A stretch of 64,000 nucleotides of DNA, taken from positions 1-64,000 of the forward strand of contig JAFYQD010000007.1 of assembly GCA_017547245.1 (NCBI GenBank), written 5' to 3'. Origin of the DNA: Oscillospiraceae bacterium (GTDB taxonomy: Bacteria > Bacillota > Clostridia > Oscillospirales > Ruminococcaceae). Shown one piece after another: positions 50,281 through 57,246 of the stretch. The notes below the pieces were generated by a model. That model did no database searches. It was not told where the DNA came from and saw only the letters and a program-made list of their open reading frames with translations. Position numbers and translations under genes: made by a program. How positions within the stretch are numbered: position 1 is the stretch's first letter; each line of letters begins with the position of its first letter.

Positions 50281-51348
50281 ATGACCAATAGAGAAAACTT
50301 TATCAGAGCCATTCGACGGGATAACCCCGAATATGTGCCTCTGGATTTCAGACTCTGCCCTTCGCAGAATGATCGTTTCAAAGAGAAAACCGGCAGCGAA
50401 GATTTTATGGAATACTATAATCTTCCCATTCGGTATGTCGAATTGAATCCTACCAACAAAAACTATGATTTTATCCCTTATTATAAGGGTACCCTGCCTG
50501 CCGATTATGCCCCTCTTTCCTGGGCTAAGGAATGGGGTATCATGGGTATTGCCGGTATGGCTCACTTCCAGCATATGTTCCATCCTCTTGCTCAGGTAGA
50601 TGATATCGAAGAGCTGAAGGAATTCCCCATGCCCGACCTGGATGAGGACTATCGCTATGAAGGTGTTGCTGAACGCATTCAGCAGCTGAAGGATCAGGAT
50701 ATCATCACCGTAAAGCATATGAAGGAAACCATCTTTGAGATGGCCTGGTATCTGCGTGGTATGGATAACCTGATGATCGACTTCTTTGATGACGAGGATT
50801 ATGCCAACTGCCTGTTGGATAGACTTACTCAGCTTAGAATCAATTCCATCCGCAAAATCACTGCCTGCGGTATTGACGTTATCCAGCTTGGCGATGATAT
50901 TGCCACCCAGCTGGATATGCTGATGAGCCCCGACCAGTGGAGAGAATGGCTGAAACCCAGAATGAAGGCCATTATTGATGCAGCCAAGGAAGTTAACCCC
51001 GATGTCATTATCTTCTATCACAGCTGCGGCAACATTCAGCGCGTCATTCCCGATTTGATTGAAATCGGTATCGACGTTCTGAATCCTATCCAGCCCGAAT
51101 GCATGGATGTTGCTGAAATCAAGGCAAAATATGGCGACCAGATCTCTTTCTGGGGCGGTTTGGGAACCCAGACCGTAATGCCTTTCGGCACTCCTGAAGA
51201 AGTGGAAGCCGAATGCAAACGTTTGATTGAAGTTGTTGGCAAGGGCGGCGGCTTTGTGCTTTCTCCCTCCCACGTGGTTGAACCCGAAGTTACTTGGGAA
51301 AACCTGCAGGCAATGATTTTCGCACACAAAAAGTATTCCAAATACTAA
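50281..51348 (+). CDS. UroD-family (methyltransferase-like) protein in a TRAP operon
   Basis: A 355-residue protein. FYHSCGNIQRVIPDLIEIGIDVLNPIQ, read in parts, has the HxC metal pair. WGGLGTQTVMPFGTPEEV follows, and the third-ligand place reads LSPSHVVEPEVTWEN, with Ser and His instead of Cys. This matches the protein at 36913, so two members of the uncharacterised branch are in this window. It stands between dctM and a kinase gene. A role in demethylating or rearranging the imported compound is possible but not shown. Confidence 0.82.
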   Translation: MTNRENFIRAIRRDNPEYVPLDFRLCPSQNDRFKEKTGSEDFMEYYNLPIRYVELNPTNKNYDFIPYYKGTLPADYAPLSWAKEWGIMGIAGMAHFQHMFHPLAQVDDIEELKEFPMPDLDEDYRYEGVAERIQQLKDQDIITVKHMKETIFEMAWYLRGMDNLMIDFFDDEDYANCLLDRLTQLRINSIRKITACGIDVIQLGDDIATQLDMLMSPDQWREWLKPRMKAIIDAAKEVNPDVIIFYHSCGNIQRVIPDLIEIGIDVLNPIQPECMDVAEIKAKYGDQISFWGGLGTQTVMPFGTPEEVEAECKRLIEVVGKGGGFVLSPSHVVEPEVTWENLQAMIFAHKKYSKY

Positions 51349-51366
51349 AAAAGAGGTGACAAAACT

Positions 51367-52914
51367 ATGGGCAAATATATTGCAGGTATCGACATTGGTA
51401 CCACCGGCGCAAAAACCATCATTTTTGACATGGAAGGTAACAAGGTATCCAGTGCCTATCGCGAATATAAGTGTTATTACCCCAACCCTACCTGGGTTGA
51501 ACAGGATCCCGTAGAACTGGTTGAAGCAGCCATGTGGTCCTGCAAGCAGGCCATTGCCAACGCTGGTCTGGAAGCCTCCGAAATTCTTTCGGTAGGTTTT
51601 TCTCCCCAGCGCAGCTGCAGCATTTTCCTGGATGAAAACGATAAGCCCATGAAGATGCTTTCCTGGCAGGACAACCGTGCAGGCGAAGAAGTTCAGGAAA
51701 TCAACGAAATGATGGATCCCAAGGAACTTACTCGCATTTCCGGCCTGGTAATGAGCACCACCTGGATTCTGCCCAAACTGATGTGGGTCAGAAAGAAGGA
51801 TCCCGAACTGTGGGGCAAAACCAAGCGCATCGTTCAGCTGCACGACTATCTGCTGCATTGCTTCGGCGCTGATGAATACTATCTGTCCGAAACCGACGCC
51901 GGCTTCTATGGTTGTTGGGATGTAAACAAGGCCGAATGGAGCGAAGAGCTGTCCAAGCTGTTTGACATCGACCTTTCCAAGATTTCCATCATCAAGCCCA
52001 CCGGCGCTCACATCGGTTACATCTCTAAGGAAGCTGCCGAAAAGACCGGCCTTTCCGAAGGTCTGCCCCTGTGCGTAGGCCCTGGCGACCAGTCCAGTGC
52101 TGCTTTGGGCGCAGGTGTTATCCACAATGGTGATGCTTCGGTTTCTTTGGGTACCGGCGGTATGTGCATCATCTGCATGGATGAAGCCAAGTATGACGTT
52201 ACCCAGTCTTTCTTTACCACCAATCACGTTATCAGCGGCAAGTGGGAATGGGAAGGCATTCAGAACGCTTCTGCCGGCACCTTCCGTTGGTTCCGCGATG
52301 AAATTGCCACCCTGGAAAATGAACTGGCACAGAAGGAAGGCTATGACGTTTACGATAAGCTGAGCGAAATGGCTGCCTCTGTTCCTGCCGGTTCCAAGGG
52401 CCTTATGGTTATGCCTTACTTTGCCGGTTCCGGCTCTCCCCGTTGGAATCCCACTGCCCGTGGTACCATTCTTGGCCTTACCCTGGCTCATGACCGCGCC
52501 TGCCTGACCCGTGCTTTCATGGAAGCCGTTGTTATGGAACACCGCGACATGATGGAAAATGCCAAGAAGAACGGCCTTGAAATTAGCAAGGTTCGCATTA
52601 TGGGTGGCCCCACCAAGTCTGAAGTATGGAATCAAATTCAGGCTGACATCTACGGCGTAAACGTAGAAACCCTGAAGGTGCCCGATGCCTCTGTTCTGGG
52701 CGCAGCCATTACCGGTGCTGTAGGTTCAAAGCTGTTCAACTCTTTCGAAGAAGCAGTTGAACGCCTGGTAAAGGTTGACAAGGTTTATACCCCCAACCTG
52801 GAAAACACCCGCAAGTACGATGAAATGTACAAGGTATACTGCGCTGCTTATCAGGGCCTCAAGGATTCCGGTGCCTACGAATTGATTTCTGATTTCCAGG
52901 CCAATTTTGCCTAA
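51367..52914 (+). CDS. FGGY-family carbohydrate kinase (second of two)
   Basis: A 515-residue kinase with IAGIDIGTTGAKTIIFD at the start, LCVGPGDQSSAALGAG in the middle and IMGGPTKSEVWNQIQADIYG late. It is a paralog of the kinase at 43573. It starts 18 bases after the UroD-family gene. A terminator follows about 45 bases after its stop. Confidence 0.9.
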   Translation: MGKYIAGIDIGTTGAKTIIFDMEGNKVSSAYREYKCYYPNPTWVEQDPVELVEAAMWSCKQAIANAGLEASEILSVGFSPQRSCSIFLDENDKPMKMLSWQDNRAGEEVQEINEMMDPKELTRISGLVMSTTWILPKLMWVRKKDPELWGKTKRIVQLHDYLLHCFGADEYYLSETDAGFYGCWDVNKAEWSEELSKLFDIDLSKISIIKPTGAHIGYISKEAAEKTGLSEGLPLCVGPGDQSSAALGAGVIHNGDASVSLGTGGMCIICMDEAKYDVTQSFFTTNHVISGKWEWEGIQNASAGTFRWFRDEIATLENELAQKEGYDVYDKLSEMAASVPAGSKGLMVMPYFAGSGSPRWNPTARGTILGLTLAHDRACLTRAFMEAVVMEHRDMMENAKKNGLEISKVRIMGGPTKSEVWNQIQADIYGVNVETLKVPDASVLGAAITGAVGSKLFNSFEEAVERLVKVDKVYTPNLENTRKYDEMYKVYCAAYQGLKDSGAYELISDFQANFA

Positions 52915-52958
52915 ATCGTTTTTAATTAATTATCTAATAGAAGTGCCTCCTAACAAAG

Positions 52959-52996
52959 TACCCCCGAGCCAACGGATGTTGGCTCGCGGGGTATTT
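52959..52996 (+). terminator. Terminator after the second kinase gene
   Basis: TACCCCCGAGCCAAC pairs with GTTGGCTCGCGGGGTA with one mismatch, followed by TTTG. Confidence 0.75.
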
Positions 52997-53023
52997 GCGT
53001 AAAAGTATATTGGAAAATAGAAT
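52995..53023 (+). promoter_or_regulatory. Candidate promoter before the small membrane-anchored protein
   Basis: TTGCGT (52995-53000), a 17-base spacer and TAGAAT (53018-53023). Confidence 0.5.
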
Positions 53024-53042
53024 AAAAAGTAGGGGAGGTTGA

Positions 53043-53618
53043 ATGATGAAAAAAGGAATAAAAACTGTTGTTATACTGCTTACAATTCTTGTGTGTGTGA
53101 ATACCATTACTCTCTATAAAATCAATGACAGAACAGAAAAAACATATACTTATGTGGAGCATAGTGATGCTTTTATCACTGAATTAATAAATGTGCTGAC
53201 AGGGAAAGTAAACGGACTTGTGAGTGCAGTTAACCAAGAAAAAGATTCAGCAGTAGAATCCGAAAAAATGGGTAAAACAACCATCGGCGGTTCCTTTGTT
53301 GCTACAGTTCGTGAACTGATACCGGATTATGTTCTTGATGATGCAACTCCAGCAGTAGCAATCGTTACAGTCTATCAGGAAACCCCCTTTGCTGTGTACA
53401 TAGGTAAAGATTTGGCTTCTCAAGTTGAAGCTGGTAAAACGTATGAGTTTTTTATCAAAGAAAAAGCGATTGAAGTAACGCAGGAACAGTATGAGATAGG
53501 ACCGATGTCTCCCAATATTACAATTCCTACTTATAGCCTTTCTATTTCTTGTGTTGCACCAATAACAGATGCAGGTTTGGATTTTAATCATTTGACGTAT
53601 CAGGATTTCGTTAGATAA
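53043..53618 (+). CDS. Membrane-anchored hypothetical protein (191 aa)
   Basis: Not recognised. Residues 6-25 (GIKTVVILLTILVCVNTITL) form one hydrophobic segment, an N-terminal anchor or uncleaved signal, so the rest is probably outside. The remainder is mostly beta-like, with SFVATVRELIPDYVLDD, ATPAVAIVTVYQETPFAVYIG and a repeated hydrophobic/polar pattern. Codon use is more AT-rich than in the neighbours, and it lies between a kinase and an aldolase, like a later insertion. ATG 53043 and 53046 are both possible after GGGGAGG. Confidence 0.6.
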   Translation: MMKKGIKTVVILLTILVCVNTITLYKINDRTEKTYTYVEHSDAFITELINVLTGKVNGLVSAVNQEKDSAVESEKMGKTTIGGSFVATVRELIPDYVLDDATPAVAIVTVYQETPFAVYIGKDLASQVEAGKTYEFFIKEKAIEVTQEQYEIGPMSPNITIPTYSLSISCVAPITDAGLDFNHLTYQDFVR

Positions 53619-53632
53619 TAAGGAGAAAAGCT

Positions 53633-54427
53633 ATGAATTACATTAACAATTTGAGAGAAAAAATCAAAAACGGCCAGCTGAACTTTGGTACCCATTGTTC
53701 CTGCACCGATCTCTCTTTTTACGAGATGTGCGGCCGCTTGGGCTATGACTATGTCTGGATTGACAACGAACACGGCGGCATGACCAATACTATGGTCACC
53801 AATGCCATTCTGGCAACCAACGCCGGCGGCACCGCTGCCTTTGTGCGTGTTGTTGACCATTCGGTAGGCAACATCAAGCCCGTACTGGAAGCCGGTCCTG
53901 ACGGCATCATTTTCCCCTTGGTAAACACCGCTGAAGACGCCCGCCGCTGCGTGGAAGTCTGCAAATATCCCCCTGTAGGTATTCGTGGCTACGGCCCCCG
54001 TCGTGCTCAGCTTTACGGTCACATTTCTGATGCTGACTACTACAAGATGGCCAATGACAGCGTTATGCTGATTATGCAGTGCGAACGCAAGGAATCTGTA
54101 GACAATCTGGAAGAAATTCTGGCTGTTCCCGGCGTAGACGGCATCATTGTAGGTCTTAACGACCTTTCGGCTTCTATCGATAAGTTTGGCCAGATCAACG
54201 ATCCTGAAGTAGTTGATATGGTTGACCAGATTATGACCAAGTGCAAAAAGGCCGGTAAGCCCTTTGGCGTATCGCTGGGCTACAACTTTGAACTGGCTAA
54301 GTTCTGGATCGATAACGGTGCTTCCTTTGTTTCCATGGGCTTCCCTCAGGACTACTACTTTATGGTAGGCAAGGATGCCGTTGCACGCATTCGCAAGATT
54401 GAGGATGAACATGCCGCTGCTAAGTAA
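53633..54427 (+). CDS. HpcH/HpaI-family aldolase (second of two)
   Basis: A 264-residue aldolase that shares the layout of the gene at 47630: VWIDNEHGGMTNT, AFVRVVDHSVGNIKPVLEAGPDGIIFPLVNTAE, read in parts, then GIRGYGPRRAQLYGH and GLNDLSASIDKFGQIND. It most likely yields pyruvate (or a short keto acid) and an aldehyde from a keto-deoxy sugar acid. ATG 53633 follows AAGGAG. The last codons overlap the AEC transporter start by 17 bases. Confidence 0.88.
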   Translation: MNYINNLREKIKNGQLNFGTHCSCTDLSFYEMCGRLGYDYVWIDNEHGGMTNTMVTNAILATNAGGTAAFVRVVDHSVGNIKPVLEAGPDGIIFPLVNTAEDARRCVEVCKYPPVGIRGYGPRRAQLYGHISDADYYKMANDSVMLIMQCERKESVDNLEEILAVPGVDGIIVGLNDLSASIDKFGQINDPEVVDMVDQIMTKCKKAGKPFGVSLGYNFELAKFWIDNGASFVSMGFPQDYYFMVGKDAVARIRKIEDEHAAAK

Positions 54428-55349
54428 TTTTTTAATCATTGCCGAACAGGTCAGCATAGTTTTTCTGATTGTTCTGTTGGGTTTTATTGGAGGAAAAATA
54501 AACCTGTTTGGCGACGAAGCCTCAGACGGTATGGCCAATATAGCTGTCTATTTCATTACTCCGGCAGTAATTATTACGGCTTTTCAGCGTGAGTTTGAGG
54601 CTGCGCTTGTTCATGGATTTCTGATTACTTTGGCCGGGAACTTTCTGGCGCTTATTCTGGGTATAGTGCTCAGCCACACATTGATAGGCGGAACAGACTG
54701 CGGCCGCACCAGTGTGCTGAGGGCATCCACTGTTTTTGGCAATTTGGGAATGATGTCCTTGCCCCTTCAGCAGGCATTGTTTGGTGCGGATGGCGTGTTT
54801 TATTGCGCTGCCGGCATGACGGTTTTCAATTTTGCTTTTTGGACCTATTGCTCCATCACCATGGGCCCAAAGGGAGGAAGCAAGACTTTGATGCGCCGTG
54901 TGCTGCTCAATCCCGGATTTCTTGGAACAATAGTGGGATTGCTGATGTTCTTTCTGTCTTTGAAGATACCAAAGGTACCGTCTGCTGCTCTTGACTATAT
55001 TTCTAACCTGAATATGCCTATGTGTATGTTGGTTATTGGCCAGCGCCTGTCTAAAATTTCGCTGCGCACCCTGTTTAACGATGTTAAAATTTGGGGTACC
55101 GCAGCACTGCGGTTGGTGATTATTCCGCTGATTATGGCTGTTGTGCTGTGGATGGTCGGCGTCAGAGGGACGGTGGCAATTTGCCTGATTATTTCTGTAG
55201 CCGCACCGGCTGCGGCTTCGGTCAACATGCTGGCAATCACCTATCGTCAGGACATTGACATGGCCACCAAAACAGTTTCGATGCACACCCTTGTTTCAAT
55301 GGTTACCATGCCGCTGGTGATTTCTTTGGTTTATGGCTGGCTTGCCTGA
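54411..55349 (+). CDS. AEC-family transporter (auxin efflux carrier type)
   Basis: A 312-residue membrane protein with about ten hydrophobic helices, with LVIGQRLSK and SVAAPAAASVNMLAITY near the C-terminus. Bacterial members move organic acids such as malate or other small anions. I chose ATG 54411 with GAGG six bases upstream; it starts inside the aldolase gene, so translation is coupled. It may export an end product of the cluster. Confidence 0.8.
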   Translation: MPLLSNFLIIAEQVSIVFLIVLLGFIGGKINLFGDEASDGMANIAVYFITPAVIITAFQREFEAALVHGFLITLAGNFLALILGIVLSHTLIGGTDCGRTSVLRASTVFGNLGMMSLPLQQALFGADGVFYCAAGMTVFNFAFWTYCSITMGPKGGSKTLMRRVLLNPGFLGTIVGLLMFFLSLKIPKVPSAALDYISNLNMPMCMLVIGQRLSKISLRTLFNDVKIWGTAALRLVIIPLIMAVVLWMVGVRGTVAICLIISVAAPAAASVNMLAITYRQDIDMATKTVSMHTLVSMVTMPLVISLVYGWLA

Positions 55350-55364
55350 GTGCAAAAATATTCC

Positions 55365-55389
55365 CAAAGAGAAGGCTTTTCTCTTTTTG
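55365..55389 (+). terminator. Terminator after the AEC transporter gene
   Basis: AAAGAGAA pairs with TTCTCTTT across a short loop, ending in TTTTTG. Confidence 0.7.
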
Positions 55390-55402
55390 TAATTTGAACA
55401 GG

Positions 55403-55438
55403 ATAATGGCTTCCCTTTGGGAGGCCATTATCTTGTTT
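55403..55438 (+). terminator. Second terminator hairpin
   Basis: ATAATGGC and TCCC pair with GGGA and GCCATTAT around TTT, followed by CTTGTTTT. Confidence 0.7.
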
Positions 55439-55510
55439 TGGGGGTAAATTGCAAAGCAATGCCTATGGGCATAAAAGAAGGGGAAAGAAGTGATAATTGA
55501 AGGGAAGCGG

Positions 55511-55539
55511 TTGACATCAGCGCTGTAGTGTGCTAAAAT
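55511..55539 (+). promoter_or_regulatory. Sigma-A promoter of the T-box operon
   Basis: A perfect TTGACA (55511-55516), a 17-base spacer and TAAAAT (55534-55539). Transcription would start near 55546 at the head of the T-box leader. Confidence 0.88.
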
Positions 55540-55545
55540 AAAAAA

Positions 55546-55830
55546 AGTTAAAAAGCTGTGAAGATATTAAGTCGAAGGGTAACTTACTGCAGAGAACTGT
55601 CGGTTGGTGCAAGACAGGTAAAAGACCTTTTGATTGTCTCGTATCTGAGCTGGATTTCCGAAATCGATTCAGTAAGAAATCCCGGGTGAGCCCGTTACAG
55701 GTCAAGAGGCTTGATAGAGCTTCATGAGTGGCCATAGGAGATACTATGGCAATACGGGTGGTACCGTGGTTAATGATATGTTAATCATCCCGCAGAAAAT
55801 CGTATGGTTTTCTGCGGTTTTTGTTTTTTC
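55546..55830 (+). ncRNA. T-box leader, probable isoleucine specifier
   Basis: AGAGA (about 55600) followed by the GGTTGGTGCAA bulge stem marks Stem I. CTTACTG and CAGTAAG form its base, and the specifier loop reads CCGAA-ATC-GAT, giving ATC (Ile) at the usual place. The T-box proper is CGGGTGGTACCGTGG (from about 55755), whose TGGT would pair with an ACCA end, as expected for tRNA-Ile. The terminator CCGCAGAAAA/TTTTCTGCGG with TTTTTG follows at about 55794-55828. Uncharged tRNA should permit readthrough into the downstream operon. The specifier reading is by eye. Confidence 0.88.
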
Positions 55831-55865
55831 ATTCAGTTTTACACCAAGAAAGTGAGGCAATCCCC

Positions 55866-57245
55866 ATGAAGAAGATTTTTGTCAGCGATTATACGCTCCG
55901 GCAGACTGCCGCCAATGGTTCTGCGGTTTCTTTCCGCGAAAAAACAAACATTGCCAAGTGCCTAGATGAACTTGGCGTGGATGCTGTTGAACTGGGCGCA
56001 ATCAAGTCTGGCAAGGAGGATGTCATCGTAAATCGCACGATTGCCTCTGCTATAAAAAAAGCCGCCGTTTCCATTCCCGTTGGCTTCAGCGAAGCCGAAA
56101 TTGACGAAGCCTGGGAATGTGTTAAGGATGCGGTTAAGCCCTGCCTGCAGGTTATCGTTCCTACCTCCACCGTTCAGATGGAATACCTTTTCCACATGAA
56201 GGACGCACAGATGACCCAGAAGGTAGCTGCTTTGGTGGCCTATGCCAAGGGCAAGTGCGAAAACGTGGAATTTGTTGCCATGGATGCTTCTCGTGCCGAA
56301 ATTGATTTTCTGGTAAATATCTGCAAAACTGCCGAAGAAAGCGGCGCAACCGCAGTAACCGTATGCGATGACGCAGGCATCATGGCTCCCCGAGCCTTTG
56401 GCGACATGGTCAGCGACGTAAAAAGCATGGTTTCGGTTCCTGTCTACGCCTGTCCCTCCAATGCCATTTATATGGCAGCGGCCGCCGCTATGGAAGCCAT
56501 CGCTTCCGGTGCCGATGGCGTAAAAACTACCATCGCCGACGAAAAGACTCTGCAGCTTGTTCAGTTTGCGGATGTTGTGCGTGTGCTGGACTGTGAAGAA
56601 GACATCGAATGCGGTTTGGACCAGACCGGAATCCACCGTGCGGTATCGGTGTTTGCAGGTAAAACCACCATTGCCGCCGAACCCACTGCAATTCAGGAAG
56701 ATGCTGCAGTATTGCTGAATGGCGAAAGCTCCCTGACCGATATTGCCCGTGCCGTATTTGCCCTGGGTTACGAGGTTTCGGACGAAGATAACGGCAGAGT
56801 TTATGAAGAATTCAAGCGTGTTATCGCTCGCAAGGAAACCATCAGCGCCAAGGAACTGGAAGCCATTGTTGCCAGCGTGGCCATGCAGGTTCCCTCTACC
56901 TATCACGTAGAAAACTACATCTGCAACAGCGGCAGCGCTGCCAAATCCATGGCCTGTGTATCCCTGATGAAGGATGATGTGGTTTACGACGGTGTAAGCA
57001 CCGGCGACGGCCCCATTGATGCCTCCTTCCGTGCGATCGAACAGGCCATCGGCCACCACTATGAATTGGACGATTTTCAGATTCAGGCAGTTACCGAAGG
57101 CCGCGAGGCTTTGGGCTCTGCTCTGGTAAAGCTGCGCAGCCTCGGCAAGCTCTATTCGGGCAATGGCCTTTCCACCGATATTGTCGGTGCTTCCATCCGT
57201 GCCTACGTCAACGCCCTCAACAAGATCGTTTACGAGGAGGAGTAA
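55866..57245 (+). CDS. LeuA/citramalate synthase-like protein with altered catalytic barrel
   Basis: The 459-residue protein has an HMGL-type TIM barrel (about 1-290) and a C-terminal LeuA regulatory domain (about 340-459). The second is well kept: STGDGPIDASFRAIEQAIG, AVTEGREALGSALVKL and STDIVGASIRAYVNALN. The barrel begins VSDYTLRQTAANG, keeping D8 and R12 but having Gln where LeuA has Asp. At the place of the metal-binding HxHND motif it reads YACPSNA near residues 194-199, with no His. Isopropylmalate or citramalate synthase chemistry needs those ligands, so activity may differ. The T-box for Ile and the LeuA domain suggest an Ile-linked branched-chain role. Confidence 0.7.
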   Translation: MKKIFVSDYTLRQTAANGSAVSFREKTNIAKCLDELGVDAVELGAIKSGKEDVIVNRTIASAIKKAAVSIPVGFSEAEIDEAWECVKDAVKPCLQVIVPTSTVQMEYLFHMKDAQMTQKVAALVAYAKGKCENVEFVAMDASRAEIDFLVNICKTAEESGATAVTVCDDAGIMAPRAFGDMVSDVKSMVSVPVYACPSNAIYMAAAAAMEAIASGADGVKTTIADEKTLQLVQFADVVRVLDCEEDIECGLDQTGIHRAVSVFAGKTTIAAEPTAIQEDAAVLLNGESSLTDIARAVFALGYEVSDEDNGRVYEEFKRVIARKETISAKELEAIVASVAMQVPSTYHVENYICNSGSAAKSMACVSLMKDDVVYDGVSTGDGPIDASFRAIEQAIGHHYELDDFQIQAVTEGREALGSALVKLRSLGKLYSGNGLSTDIVGASIRAYVNALNKIVYEEE

Positions 57246-57246
57246 G

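Noticed and set aside
50245-52635. 796-codon open frame on the minus strand
   Set aside because: Antisense shadow of the UroD-family and FGGY kinase genes; no motifs or ribosome binding site.
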